Shown piece by piece: positions 1-10,838 of a DNA stretch of 64,000 bases (position 1 is its first letter; each line of letters begins with the position of its first letter). Under the pieces are notes generated by a model. It searched no databases. It saw nothing but the letters and a program-made list of their open reading frames with translations, and was not told where the DNA came from. Location: the NCBI GenBank assembly GCA_964035575.1, contig OZ037912.1:496001-560000 (forward strand). The letters run 5' to 3'. This DNA is from Rhynchopus sp. YZ270_cl-10. Lineage: Eukaryota; Euglenozoa; Diplonemea; Diplonemida; Diplonemidae. Made by a program: the position numbers and the translations under genes.

Positions 1-292
1 TTTTTTTTAGCGTTTAAACTGATAAATTCCTGTTGATAGTGTAGGGGTGCACCGAAAAGAATTCACCGAAGCACGTCATATATTGTGCAAACCTAAACGC
101 GATAATTTTCGGCGAAAATTCATGGAAAGCCCGCGGGGCTTCGAAATACAAAAGTGACTTTCTTTCTTCTTTTTTTTTGGACTTTTTTTTCTCTTTTTTT
201 CCCCTTCCCCCCCATTTTTGGATTTTCCGAGCCAATTGCGGAACGTGGTGGGGTCTATTTCAAAAATATGATACATTCCTGTTGGTGATACG

Positions 293-392
293 TGTATTCG
301 GGTCATATTCGGCCTATATTCGCCTATATTCGGATCCGAATATAGGGCGAATACGCATATTCGGATCCGAATATAGGCCGAATATCATATTC
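293..392. repeat. AT-rich palindromic cluster (GGATCCGAATATAGG type)
   Basis: Several inverted and direct copies of a motif around GGATCCGAATAT, alternating with its reverse complement, lie within 100 bases. A diverged relative lies at about 42631-42740, where both are followed by a similar 'gtatgc' stretch, so this is a dispersed inverted-repeat module. The surrounding bases 1-292 are low-complexity AT-rich DNA with no gene visible. Confidence 0.6.
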
Positions 393-435
393 GCTTTCTA
401 GGTATGCCTAAGGGGGGGGGGGGGGGGGGGGGGGG

Positions 436-1249
436 TAGGGGGTCCGACTCTTAAGGAATTCCTTAAGGAATTTTGTCCGGTTTTCATTTTTTTCAACATT
501 CGGCCATTTCCCGGGCACCTCCGGGCGAATCCTGCCCCCAAAATAGGGTGTCTGGGCCCTGTGGGGCTAAATTCACCCTCTAGGTACCCCAAAATACAAA
601 AAAAATTGAAAAATATGGTGAAAAATAGGCTATTTTGGCCTTTTGGGCAACATTGCCGATTTTGACCAAATTTCCAAAAAATCAAAGAAAAGTCCAAAAA
701 ATAGACGAAAAAAGGCGTCTCTGCACACAATTTCGACCCAAAAATGTGTTTTGGGTCAATTGAAAACGGGGTTTCACCCTTTTGACACTTTTTTTGACGT
801 TTTTTTGTGTTTTTAGGTGCAAAAACGTCCTTGGAACACCGGGGGTGTTCCAAGGATGTTCCAAGGACGAGAAAAAACACAAAAAAAGCGTCGCAAAATT
901 GTCAAAAGGGTGAAAAACCGGTTGCAATTGACTCAACCCACTTATTTCCGTCGAAATTGTGGCCAGAGACGCCTTTTTTCGTCTATTTTTTGGGGTTTTT
1001 TTTGGTTTTTTTTTGGAGACACCATTTTTAGTCAAAAACCGGCCATTTTGCCTAAGGCCAAAAAACCGATTTTTCACCATATTTTTCAATTTTTTTTGTA
1101 TTTTAGGGTACCTAGAGGGTGAATTTAGCCCCACAGGGCCCAGAAACCCTATTTTGGGGGCAGGATTCACTCGGGGGTGCCCGGGAAATGGCCTAATGGT
1201 GAAAAAAATGAAAACCGGACAAAATTTTACTAGGGAGTCGGACCCCCTA
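436..1249. mobile_element. Fold-back element inserted in a G run
   Basis: Two arms of roughly 370-400 bases are reverse complements of each other around a short centre near 835-850. The ends are TAGGGGGTCCGACTC and its reverse complement. The left end abuts a 24-base G run (412-435) and the right end a 15-base G run (1251-1265), each preceded by CTAA, so target duplication and G-run slippage cannot be separated. There is no coding capacity; open frames here are by-products of the arms. The terminus TAGGGGG plus C/G-run target recurs in the element at 48145-49342. Family unknown; non-autonomous. Confidence 0.8.
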
Positions 1250-1329
1250 AGGGGGGGGGGGGGGGTTTTTTTTTAAGTTCAGTATTTGCCACCACTCACA
1301 AAACTCAGGCAGAGCGCTAAACGAGAGTG

Positions 1330-1400
1330 TATTAGTGTAGCCACCCTCGAGCACACTCTAGGGTGGCTACACTAATACAACCAAGTTTTCAAAAAAGAAC
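1330..1400 (+). repeat. R1 repeat with a full inverted arm
   Basis: An 18-base stem (1330-1347) pairs with 1360-1377. The right half continues as the dispersed R1 repeat, which starts GTGGAGCAC in other copies, contains GGTGGCTACACTAATAC and ends in CCAAGTTTTCAAAAAA. Other R1 copies are at about 6799-6846 and 36522-36570, with diverged ones near 25493, 25698 and 36935. The left arm is unique to this copy. Confidence 0.7.
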
Positions 1401-2058
1401 TCGTGGTTCCTTTGTTTTCTTTTTTATTCACTTGTCATGTCGTGACATCAGATTCTATTTAAAATGCTCTCTTTCCTCCACACCCAAGTTCTTATTATAA
1501 CCCGTACACCCCCTTTTGCAAGGGCGACGTTACCCAACGTGTGATGTGTTCCCCGCATGAAAAAAATGCTCGAGAGACTCGTTCCTCTTTGCTTGTTGCT
1601 CAAAAGACTATAAACGGGGGGGAAAAAAGTAAAAGTTGTTTGTTGTTCGCTTCCACACCACTTCTGCACTCAGATTCAAGTCTTTTGGCTGTCCTTACAA
1701 GCGCCTGCCAAAACGCTCGCCTCGTGGGTGTGGACTTTTTTTTTTTTTTTTTTTCTTCGACTTGATTTACGATATGGTTGTGTTTGCCTGAAGTACAGAA
1801 AGTGTCGTGGAGCACAGGGGGGAAAAGAGGGGGAAACAAGCGGGGAGCGGGATACGCAGACGCGCGACTTTTCACGAGGGTCTCGAGCATTTTGTCAAAT
1901 ACTACGTGTTTACTAAAAATGCTCGAGAGACTCGTTCCTCTTTGCTTGTTGCTCAAAAGACTATAAACGGGGGGGGGAAAAAGTAAAAGTTGTTTGTTGT
2001 TCGCTTCCACTCCGAACCCTTTTGCCATGAAGGGGACGCAGCGCGACGTAAAGCTGTA

Positions 2059-3790
2059 TTAGAATACCCTATCACAATCGTTCACACACAGCAACACTAC
2101 ATCTTCCACAGCAGCCTTCTTCCCTCGGGTGAAAACGTCGGCCTTTTGCTCTTCGGAAGGTACCCAGGAGCAGGAGATTTGGAGGTGACGAGCCTCTGCA
2201 GTCTCGAACAGGCTCTGCAGAATGCGGTTCGCACGGTACTTCGTCGAGTGACCGTTGACGATGCATTTCACCGCGGGAAGGTTGTCCACGAACAGGTGTA
2301 GCTTCACGTTGGACGTCAGGGATGCTGCCAAGGCCACCGCCTGGTGTGCGGCGTACAGCTCCTTGTAGAAAATATGTTGAGGTGACCATGCACTGTTGAA
2401 TATGCCTTGCGCTACTTTCATAAAGTCACCCTCGACCAACGCTGCCCATTCGCGGGAGGACGCATCTGACCACGCTGTCACACGGGGCACATTCGGCTGT
2501 GGGTAAATCCAGTTGTTCACGTTCATCAGTGCGGTTCTCTCAATGGTTTCTGTTCGTGTCGACGGGCGAAGCGGTACGGGTAAGTCCCAGTTGAGGATGT
2601 CGGTAGCAGTGAAAGCTGCAAGTTCAGCTATGAAGGAGAGAGAGGCGGCTAAAAAACAGAGGCGTCTGTTGGTAGTGTAACAATGCCACACAATGGATCC
2701 AAAAACTGTGAAGAACTCTCGTGGGGTGATCTGTGCCGTATGGAGCCTTTCGCATTCCTCCTTTTTTGAAAATTTTTCGAGCCATTTTGGATCTGATTTG
2801 TAACGTTGATGTGTAAGGTCGAAAGCAAGCCCAAGGGTGGTGAACTTTTGTGTGGCAACCCCGTATACCTCCCCGTTCGCGTGCATGGTTGCGTTCACGT
2901 AAGCGCATCGGTTCAGAAATTTCTTGTAGTTTTCTTCCACTCCCTCACGTGTTTGGGACAGTAAGATGAAGTTGTCGACCCATGTAACACCCTCCTCGTC
3001 AGGTAGAAGCGTGCGCGCAGTCCTCTGTGCCAAACATGGGGCGAACGACCAGCCCATGCATAAAACCTTTAACCACGCATGGACAAAATCGCCACGAGCA
3101 TTCCCCACATTTATGCCGAAAAACGGCCGTATGTCGCTGTGGAGTGGGAACTGGTAAAACCAGCTTTGTCCGTCAGTGAGGATGGTCCATCTCTGTATCA
3201 GAATTCTGCTGATCACGTCAGTAATGAGTGGTAGTCGCATTTGGGGAGGTCGCACCATGAGGTCGTTGAGCTTTCTCCCATCCATGACGAATCTCAAACC
3301 CCCGGATGATTTTTTGACTGTGAAACCGTGCATCACTACAGACTGGGGGCCGGATGCCTTTTCTAGGACGTCGTATTTTTGCAGGTCTTCAAAATGGGAG
3401 CCCATGTGTCGTGATATGCGGTTTTTGAGACGTGGGTCGGCTGTAAGTTTGGAGAGGGCATCTTCTCTGAAGACTTTGCAGAAGACAGTTTTTGTGGAGA
3501 TAATGTCTAACAAGTTGTATGGTTCTCCTGCTTCACCCCTTAATTCGCCCCTTAATTCGCCCCTTATGTCAATCTCTTTGAGCTTTTGGATGTCGATTCG
3601 GGTCGTGCATATGGGAGCAATCCTGTCAGAGCCTGGGGATCGTGTCTTCGATGTGGGGTTCCTGATGGTACGGTCTCTGAAGTGGACAGCAATAGCTTCA
3701 TCGTATAGCATTTGCAGAGGACCGAATTCTTCACCTTCAGGGGAGGAGGACGGGAGTTGTACATCTGGAACATCTTTGTTTATATCATGG
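2059..3790 (-). CDS. Reverse transcriptase / RNase H part of the tyrosine-recombinase retroelement
   Basis: The protein reads through a reverse-transcriptase fingers/palm region (LRFVMDGRKLND type, then the palm motif area near 2960-3010 on the minus strand) into an RNase H domain with the typical WSDAS opening, a central acidic segment FVDN and an ADVFTR ending near 2130. The frame is open further upstream, but that stretch is the shadow of the recombinase part, so the meaningful region begins about 3800. This is a mobile-element gene, not a host gene; it would copy the element's RNA into DNA. Similarity group by eye is the DIRS/VIPER class. Confidence 0.8.
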
Positions 3791-3872
3791 ATCGGTGGAG
3801 GGGTCAGGGCTGTGTCATAGTTGGAGAAAAGCGATGGGCCAAACTGTTTTTGGGGGAAACATTTCTGGACGT

Positions 3873-4619
3873 TCAGTCGTCTAATTTTATGCGTAGGGCC
3901 TGTGACAGTGATGCTGTGTCTGCAACTCTCCTTATCCCCGCCGCCGGCAGGTATCGCAGCAACCCCTCTATGGTTTTGTGTCTGGACACCTTTTGTATTT
4001 CCTCCAACGGCATTCCTTCCTTCAGGAGCTGGTAGCACGCTCCTCGCCTCAACGAGTGCGGGGTGAGGGTGGGGTTCACTTTCTTTAGTGCGGTATTGAT
4101 GTGTTGGAACGTCACGTCTTTGAAGATGAGTGTGTCTCGTGACCTCTTCGCCGTCTTGAGGAGCTTCTTTAGGGTGAGAAAAGAGGAGTGTTCGATGTTC
4201 AGACCTGTCTGTTGGCCGATACGGAAAGGATCGGATTTCGTGGTTACCCAGTTCACGCTGGTGACTCCGTCCTCTCGGGTCACCACCTCCTCCGCACGCA
4301 GCCGCAGCACATCCGATGCCCTTGCCGCACCCAGCCAGCACATGCTGATTGCCAGCTTCAGCACGGGGGAGGGAGTCTGGCGGAGTGTCTCCTCTACCTC
4401 CTCTGGGCATGCCGGTACTGCCTGCTGTTTCGGCTTCAACGCCCCCAATCTCTTCAATGCCCCCCGGTAATCCTCCAACAGCATTGAGAATGCCATTTTG
4501 TGGTAGGCCATTCGTTGCAATGCGGAGACGATGTCGTAGGAGTACTGAAGGGCGCTGCTGTTGGCGATGCAGTCCATCTCTCGCAAGCGCTCGACCCACA
4601 GCACAATGGCCAGATCCAT
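3873..4619 (-). CDS. Tyrosine recombinase part of the retroelement
   Basis: The C-terminal half carries the family signature: an arginine in a GAARASDVLRL context, then HSLRRGACYQLL (His-x-x-Arg) followed by a VSRHKTIEGLLRYL segment that supplies the second His and the Tyr nucleophile. The N-terminal half is helical, like a SAM-like DNA-binding region. Coding character continues upstream of the first Met to about 4710, so the true start may lie farther out. It precedes and overlaps the reverse-transcriptase frame. Such recombinases integrate the circular DNA copy without making a target duplication. Confidence 0.85.
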   Translation of the reverse strand: MDLAIVLWVERLREMDCIANSSALQYSYDIVSALQRMAYHKMAFSMLLEDYRGALKRLGALKPKQQAVPACPEEVEETLRQTPSPVLKLAISMCWLGAARASDVLRLRAEEVVTREDGVTSVNWVTTKSDPFRIGQQTGLNIEHSSFLTLKKLLKTAKRSRDTLIFKDVTFQHINTALKKVNPTLTPHSLRRGACYQLLKEGMPLEEIQKVSRHKTIEGLLRYLPAAGIRRVADTASLSQALRIKLDD

Positions 4620-4886
4620 CTCCAGGGGGTTTCCGGTGCAGGCCTCCCACTTCTGCTTGAACTCCAGAAACCTCCGGAACAGGTACGACAGGTTCTGCCA
4701 TCTGTCTCTCGAGAGCGATTTTTTTTTTTCTTCGACTTGATTTACGATATGGTTGTGTTTGCCTGAAGTACAGAAAGTGTGTGGAGCACAGGGGGGAAAA
4801 GAGGGGGAAACAAGCGGGGAGCGGGATACGCAGACGCGCGACTTTTCACGAGGGTCTCGAGCATTTTGTCAAATACTACGTGTTTA

Positions 4887-5257
4887 GGGCTTAGTTATTT
4901 TTTTTTGTGTTTTTATATACCATCTATTCAGTAGAATAGTTAGTATATGAAACAATTTTTTTTGGTACGCGTCCGGGACCCCCCTCAAATTTTGAGCGCG
5001 CGCGCGCAAAAAAAAATAAAATACCAAAAAAAAATAACTTGTTTTGGCTGCAAAATCAATGTTGTGCCCAAAAAAAAATATTTCAAAAAAAAAATATTCG
5101 GAAAAAAAAATTGTTGAAATTTTCCAACTTTTTTTTTTATACTTTTCTATGCACACCACACCGGCATATTTTTTTTTATTTTTTATTTTTTATTTTTGGA
5201 TTTCCAAAAATTTGAGCGCGCGCGGACGCGTACCAAAAAAAAAAAATAACTAAGCCC
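4887..5257. mobile_element. Tourist-like (PIF/Harbinger) MITE with TTA target duplication
   Basis: The ends are perfect inverted repeats beginning GGGCTTAGTTATT and ending AATAACTAAGCCC. A second inner inverted pair, GGTACGCGTCCG and its complement, follows about 70 bases in at the left end. TTA flanks both sides (4884-4886 and 5258-5260). The TTA duplication and GGGC terminus are the hallmarks of PIF/Harbinger Tourist elements. The host site is the outer end of the retroelement: removing the MITE restores 'gtttactaaaa', which is the sequence found at the internal repeat junction near 1909-1919. No coding capacity. Confidence 0.85.
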
Positions 5258-5261
5258 TTAC

Positions 5262-5975
5262 CAGGCCTTTTGCTAACTTTGGGATTTTCCCCAGGAATGG
5301 CATGATGGTCAAAAAAAAATAATTTCCTGGAAAAAAAGTACATTCCGAGCTTTCCCACCTGGTAAAAGCGGTCGTCGCGCGCTTCGCGCGCGCCTCCCTG
5401 ACAGCCACAGGGTGGAGAGGCGAAGGGTCAGCTTTGCAAGATAACAAAAAAAAACGGAATATAATCCTTTATTAACGGTGCTTGGTCTTGCGCCTTACGT
5501 ACACTAACCGTACAAAATCACTACGTCTAGGCATCTTTGAAATAACAATGGTCAAATTTTTGCAGCTTGGGTCAAGTTTCATTTCTGGCTGCAAAATGCA
5601 AAGGAATCCCCTTAGACATTGTAAAATGGCACCCTAGGCAGGAAGAAAATAGCGTACAGCGCGAGCGAAGCGAGCGGGAATTTTTTTTTTTAGGTATACC
5701 TCCGCGAGCGCAGCGAGCAGAAAAATTTTAAGGTGCCATCATGCCATCATGCCATCATGCCATCATGCCATCATGCCATCATGCCATCATGCCATCATGC
5801 CATCATGCCATCATGCCATCATGCCATCATGCCATCTGGGGGGAAATCCCCAGGTGATGGAGAGCGAAAACCCTGCCCCACCACCCCCCGTGGCATGATG
5901 GTGGCATGATGGAAAAAAAAAATAAAAAACGCCCAAAAACGTGGCATGATGGCATGATGGTTAGCAAAAGGCCTG
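5262..5975. mobile_element. Mutator-like MITE, copy 1, with 9-bp target duplication
   Basis: The terminal inverted repeats are CAGGCCTTTTGCTAAC and its exact complement (16 bp). A perfect 9-bp duplication AGCCCTTAC flanks it (5253-5261 and 5976-5984). It landed across the right edge of the Tourist-like MITE, so its duplication contains the last bases of that element. A 9-bp duplication fits Mutator-type transposition, although no transposase is present to prove it. Inside are GC-rich palindromes (CGCGCTTCGCGCG at about 5379), a conserved central part and an 8-bp tandem array. Nearly identical to 15066-15907 outside the array. Confidence 0.9.
5735..5836 (+). repeat. 8-bp tandem array (ATGCCATC)n inside MITE copy 1
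   Basis: About 12-13 uninterrupted units. Single reverse-complement units (GGCATGATGG) lie near both MITE ends, about 5298 and 5902-5960, so the array may have grown from the element's own subterminal motif. Confidence 0.95.
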
Positions 5976-5984
5976 AGCCCTTAC

Positions 5985-8929
5985 TAAAAAAAAAAAAAAA
6001 AAAAAAAAAATGAAAAAGAAAAAAAGAACACGCACGCAGTACCGCTCTGCGTTCGCGTCCTTTGTTTTCCTCCCTCTCCCTCTCTCTCTCTCGCGACCTC
6101 TAAAACGGTCGTGCACTGTGTCTCTCCCGAGGCACATTCATGTTACAAAAATTTTTTTGGTGACCAAGCGAGAGGCTTGTTCATCTTATTCAATTTTCTT
6201 TCTTTTTTTTCGTCCCACCCTTTGCGTGAGCTCGAGATGTGTTTCAGCATGTTTCAGCACTATTTCTTTCGTTGTCGTCGTCGGATTTATGTGTGTACAC
6301 AATAAAGATGGTTTATCGTGTCTTTTCAAATGTTTTTATTTCCTTTTTTATTTGAGGCCTTTGCACTTTTTCAACTTCTCTTTTATTTTGATAAATTGTT
6401 GGAATAGTTGTAGTTGCCCCAGTTGGCCACAGTTGTACAATCTCCACTTTTCCAAAAAGTTCACGAAAATAATTTAGAGATGACTAGGGAGGGTGAAATG
6501 CGACCGGGTATTGTGTTCCAGACCCTTCCAATTTTTGACGAACAAAAAAATATATTTTTCCGCGAGGAAAAAAACCCCCTCGATTTATCAGACGGGGCTA
6601 TTGCGTTTTAAAAAGTATTATATGTAACGCTTCCCGCTACAGTTTTTTCATGCTGCAAAAAGAAACAAAACAACAAAAATGTACAATAAAAGGTGTTCCC
6701 GAAGTCCGGTCACGGACATGTCAAGGATATGTGAATATAGCCCCCCTCCGGAACACCATTTTTAAAGTAGCAAAAACAAAAAAACAACCAAATATAGTGG
6801 AGCACACTCTAGGGTGGCTACACTAATACAACCAAGTTTTCAAACAAAAAAAACAAACTTTCAATCCCCACCCAGTATGCAACAGAGAAGATTTTTATTT
6901 TTTAGTTATCTGCAAACCTTTCCCCTTTCTTTCCTCTCCAACGGACCTACGCTTGCTTGGGACCCAGAACCACAGGACCGCACTATTCTTTACGAGAAGA
7001 CCCGCGAAAAAGGGAAATGGCTTTGCTGAAAGTGGAGGCTTCGCACAGAGACGATTTCAGCAACTTATCTCAAAAAAAGGAGGGTTTTCTTTGAAAAAAA
7101 AAAAAAAAAGGGGGGGCAAAGCAGGGATGTTGCTAAACCGCGTAGTGGAATTCCAAAATCCTTGAGAGGTCGTTTTTTTTACGGGAAATTTTACGTGGGG
7201 AAGTCGTTTTTTTTCCGGGAAATTTTGAGGAGTCTTTTTTTACGGGAAAATTCTGTAGGGTTGACCCGGGAGGCTGTACCTTCAATTATTTTTTTTTTGC
7301 CTGCGGCGCCATTTTTCATTTTTTGCTCCGCAAAAAGGGTTCGTTGAGTGACTGCTCTGTGGTGTAGTGTAAATGGCTATATTTTTACACCGTACCCTAA
7401 TTTTTTTCGCCTGCGGCGCCATTTTATATTATTTTTTTTTGCTTCGCAAAAAAAATTTAGTTCCGTATGTTCCCGATGGTACTTGTCTTCTGAAGGAAAA
7501 GTACAAAGTGAACGTGGGGGCAGTTTGCTTAGTTGCAAACTTTGCTGCATGTTGTGACCCCACCAGTTGACGGACGGAGCACGTCGAACCCAAAGGAGTG
7601 AGAAAGAAGGATATGGCCAAAGAAAAAAGTAGCGTACCGTGCGCCTGCGGCGCAAGCTTGCATTACACCCTTCTTATGCCATAGTTTGGCTGTGAAAAAA
7701 GTGCAATTTTAAGCGCAATTTTGAAATGTGGCGTACCGTGGCTTCGCCAGAACGCGGTTTTCTCGAAGTTTTCTTGGAAAATGGGGACACTCTCGCACGG
7801 GTTTTGGAGGCTGCACCGGTCGTGCACTCCCCGTCTTTGGTTGCTGTTGAACAAGGATTCTCTCTCCTGACTACATCTACGCAAAGAGACGCCACTGCCT
7901 TTCTCACAGCACTATTGAGAAGCTGATGGTTCTTCATGAACAGGCACCGAGTTTAACAACGAAAAGATGGGGAATATTCTTGAACACGCTGTTGCCTTGT
8001 TTCTCAGCACAAGCGTAACAGGTTCAAGAGAAAACGGAGGTGTTCCTGCTGATGGCGGAGGAGTTGGAAGACTTCGCTCCCCGTATTTGCTTTCGGAATT
8101 GAGCTTCTGAGGACCTTTTTCGCGCGCAGCGCGAATTTTTTTTTTTTCCAAAACTGGTGCTTTCGGAAGTCGGTCAACGACCTGTCAATATCAGGGGGTG
8201 TGTGTACAGAGTCCCTGTGTCAGCGACCTGTCAATATCGACCCCTCCCGGAGCACCAAAAACGAAAGAAATTGGACGTGGGGTTCTCAAAATTTTCGGGG
8301 AAAACGGCATATTTAGCGATAAGTGTGTTCGAAACGTATCATGTGGGCAAAAAAAATTATGATTTTCACCACCAGACATGGACCAGGGTCGAAAAATGTA
8401 CCTTTTTCCCGTGTAAAAAAACCCGTAAAAAAACCCGAATTCCAAGCCCAAAAAGTGCGATTTTCGTAACTGTTTAGCGTCAGGTCTGGGGCAAAGTGTG
8501 ATCCGTTCTCCCCAGCTGAACAGCGGTTCAGAGAAAGACAACAAAAACAAAAGTAACGCTATTATTTTCTCTTGTTTTCTTTGTATCTTTTTTCACCCAC
8601 GGTCCACGGGTTACGGATTAAAGATACGCAGTCATAAGAGACTTTCCATTTTATTTTATTCCTCATCCTGATGGATTTTGCCATATTTTTAAATGGTTTC
8701 TGCTTTTTCCCCCCCCTTCTTTTTCTCATGAGATTGATGCACTGATTGATTAAAAAAAAGAAAGTGAATGCGCAAACCAATGGCCACATTATACAAGGGG
8801 GGTTTTTTTTAGGGTGTGCAACATATGCATTTCCTCCCTGGCCCAAAGTGTTCACACTTCATTCAATTGGGTTGCTAAAGCGGGGGGTCTCTCGCTCTCA
8901 GTTATTATTTGCTCTTGATTTAGCAACTA
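5985..8929. other. Gene-free AT-rich stretch with small repeats
   Basis: No convincing gene. It starts with a long A run (5986-6009) that is the right-hand continuation of the retroelement end. It contains an R1 repeat at 6799-6846, several 'ttttttacgggaaattt' short repeats near 7166-7250, palindromes of the GCCTGCGGCGC and TTGCTCCGCAA type (7295-7340, 7412-7450, 7640), and the left copy of an inverted dispersed repeat (7633-8330). Two similar short stretches near 6715 and 8180 read like degenerate hairpins. The 60-150 residue open frames lack coding bias. Confidence 0.5.
7633..8330 (+). repeat. Dispersed repeat with GC palindromes, left copy
   Basis: Blocks at 7633-7700, 7950-8130 and 8262-8322 match, in reverse order and orientation, 13560-13640, 13340-13500 and 13247-13316. 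The repeat carries a CGCCTGCGGCG palindrome, a GCGTACCGTGGCTTCGCC module and a CGCGCGCAGCGCG module. The same modules recur at 13500-13870 and 37240-37550. A short open frame that looks genic (7965-8110) is not preserved in the other copy, so it is probably not a gene; it may be captured sequence. The middle block 7745-7950 is absent from the right copy. Confidence 0.7.
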
Positions 8930-9038
8930 CCGTACCTGTTAAAATATGTTGGACCGTAAAAATGTTGGGACAGCCCAAAAAAAAAAAAAGGCTCGCTCGT
9001 CCCAACATTATTACGGTCCAGCATATTTACAGGTACGG
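8930..9038. mobile_element. Short CCGTA-type MITE with TA target (mariner-like)
   Basis: Inverted arms of roughly 45 bases begin CCGTACCTGTTAAAATATG on the left and end with the near-complement on the right. TA flanks both ends (8928-8929, 9039-9040). The loop is an A run. TA duplication with CCGTA termini is shared with 23289-23390 and 51012-51341. The TA target suggests Tc1/mariner-type mobilisation. Confidence 0.7.
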
Positions 9039-9190
9039 TAATACCCGAATTCAAATTATGAGCGTATGCAAACGATAAGATAACTGAGATTCTGCTATTT
9101 TCTTTTCAAGGAGACTATGCACGAGAGGCAAAAATACAACAAAAAAAGATTGATGAATAACCAATGTTCAAAACATTAAGTAATCTAATC

Positions 9191-9226
9191 AGACTAAGCA
9201 CGAGAGGCTTAGGGTCATCTTATAAA
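9191..9226 (+). ncRNA. R3 hairpin (inner stem CTAAGC / GCTTAG)
   Basis: One member of a family of about 15 short hairpins in the window. It has CTAAGC, loop ACGAGAG, GCTTAG, then TCATCTTATAAAC. The left outer stem (AAGGTGA in other copies) is degenerate here. It is followed within 80 bases by an R4 hairpin. Whether it is transcribed is unknown; the class is assigned for structure only. Confidence 0.45.
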
Positions 9227-9297
9227 CGTATAATGTAATGATGTATGGGCAACTCTTTTCCTTCTTTCAAACGATGTAAATTATTCCTTTTTTTACC

Positions 9298-9345
9298 AGT
9301 GCCTACGTCCGCCGATGAACGGCGAGGCGTTTGCACTGTCTTTTG
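9298..9345 (+). ncRNA. R4 hairpin (AGTGC...GCACT outer stem)
   Basis: The outer stem is AGTGC/GCACT, the middle stem CGTC/GGCG and the inner stem CGCCG/CGGCG with loop ATGAA. Other members are at 12407-12455, 25222-25270, 26088-26133, 36204-36245 and 39434-39472, with different inner stems. Most copies are followed by a pyrimidine run containing CAACTTC. Confidence 0.45.
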
Positions 9346-9486
9346 AATTCCAACGTCTTTCTTCACACATGCCTTTTTTTTTTATTTGCAACGACAGCCT
9401 TCGGGATGCTGACCACATCACAGGGAATATAATTTGAAAAAAAGGGAGGGAAAATAAAATAAGTGAAAAAATAAAAGTTGTTCATT

Positions 9487-9600
9487 GGGGTTCAGGACGA
9501 CGTCTATACCTTCTGCAGTCTGAAGGCTTCGGCCAACCTTTGAGTGCAGAACTTTGTTCCATTTTTTGAAGAGCGAAGTAATTGTCGACACAACAAAACA
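9487..9600 (+). repeat. R8 repeat (CAGGACGACGTCT...ATTGTCGACAC)
   Basis: Starts GGTTCAGGACGACGTCT, has a small AAGGCTTCGGCCAAC hairpin in the middle and ends ATTGTCGACACAA with an A-rich tail. A second copy is at about 63375-63490 and a tail-only relative at 30270-30300. The 9600-10050 interval after it is AT-rich with no gene seen. Confidence 0.6.
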
Positions 9601-10050
9601 AAAAAAGCGTATTGTTGTGGTAAATAGTGAGTGTAAAACTTTTTCAGAAAACCCCCCTTTTCAAAAAAAAGCAGCGACAGGTCTCCTGTCTACAACTCAA
9701 CCAAAACTAATGATTATCTATTTCATGGAACCTATTGGGGGGGAAAATTAATGGCTGCTATCCCATGATCGTAGTCTAAAAATCGAACATTTTTTTTTTC
9801 CAACGTGGCTAAACAGTTTCTTTCATTTTTCTTTTTTTTCTTTTTCGCCCAAGCGGGCTAATCCAAGACTTCACAACAACCATCTTTAAAAAACATTGAG
9901 TGCGTTATCTCCCTACCCCTTTTCTCTGTGCTGATCCCAAAAAAAGAAGAAGGGGGGTGAGGGAACGACAAGTGACACTTTAGTATCATCTCTGCCACAC
10001 TCAGAGATGATGTTGTACGTATTGTCATACGCAACCGCCTGTCACCCCCA

Positions 10051-10214
10051 CACGACGGGACCCAGTGACAAGTGACAAGTGAAAATGACAAGTGAATGGA
10101 AAAAGGTGACAAGTAAATGACAAGTAAATCACTTGTCATGACAAGTGACTTATTTGTCATTTCACTTGTCATGAATATGAACATGTGTTTCACTTGTCAC
10201 TGGGTCCCGTCGTG
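10051..10214. mobile_element. Small fold-back element with TGACAAGTGA repeats
   Basis: Inverted ends CACGACGGGACCCAGTGAC enclose several copies of a TGACAAGTGA motif in both orientations. Flanks share CACCCCC on both sides (10043-10049 and 10215-10221), a plausible 7-8 bp target duplication. Non-coding. Confidence 0.7.
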
Positions 10215-10474
10215 CACCCCCCTCTCCCCTCCCCACCAGGGGTACCTGTAACGAGGGGGGTAAAAACAGCCCGGCCCCCGGCCCCCGGCCCTTGGTTATC
10301 AAATGGAGAAAATCATGTGTATGTATACACGGTATACACAACGCAACCTTGTGCGCGGGTTTTTGGGTCATTGTTGCCCACAAACGGGCCGGCATTTGCA
10401 TTCCGGAATCCGTCCGGCCAGTGGTGGGGTCAATTTGACGAAATGGACAAGTTCTCGTTTTTGGTCAATTTTTG

Positions 10475-10828
10475 CAGTATACACAGTATACACAGTATAC
10501 ACAGTATACACAGTATACACAGTATACACAGTATACACAGTATACACAGTATACACAGTATACACAGTATACACAGTATACACAGTATACACAGTATACA
10601 CAGTATACACAGTATACACAGTATACACAGTATACACAGTATACACAGTATACACAGTATACACAGTATACACAGTATACACAGTATACACAGTATACAC
10701 AGTATACACAGTATACACAGTATACACAGTATACACAGTATACACAGTATACACAGTATACACAGTATACACAGTATACACAGTATACACAGTATACACA
10801 GTATACACAGTGTTCACAGTGTTCACAG
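10475..10828 (+). repeat. 9-bp tandem array (ACAGTATAC)n
   Basis: About 39 units, near perfect, each holding the palindrome GTATAC. The last two units are variant (GTGTTCACA). Because 9 is a multiple of three, all frames stay open, which explains the long artefactual open frames. Confidence 0.98.
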
Positions 10829-10838
10829 GGTATTGGGA

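Larger units (their letters stand above)
1561..4886 (-). mobile_element. Tyrosine-recombinase retroelement (VIPER/Ngaro/DIRS kin) with split direct repeats
   Basis: Read on the minus strand the element runs: repeat X (4886-4719), internal region, repeat Y (2010-1915), repeat X again (1912-1735), a 78-base spacer, repeat Y again (1656-1561). This X-internal-YX-Y layout is the split-direct-repeat signature of tyrosine-recombinase retroelements. The internal region encodes a tyrosine recombinase and then reverse transcriptase plus RNase H in an overlapping frame. Recombinase before reverse transcriptase is the order known from VIPER, whereas DIRS and Ngaro have the recombinase last. Both X copies and both Y copies are nearly identical, so the insertion looks young. 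Both parts are open and no obvious break was seen; no gag-like part was recognised. Its right end was later hit by two nested MITEs. Confidence 0.85.

Noticed and set aside
7965-8110. Short genic-looking frame (MGNILEHAVALFL...)
   Set aside because: The inverted copy at 13340-13500 does not keep the frame, so it is repeat sequence or a captured fragment.
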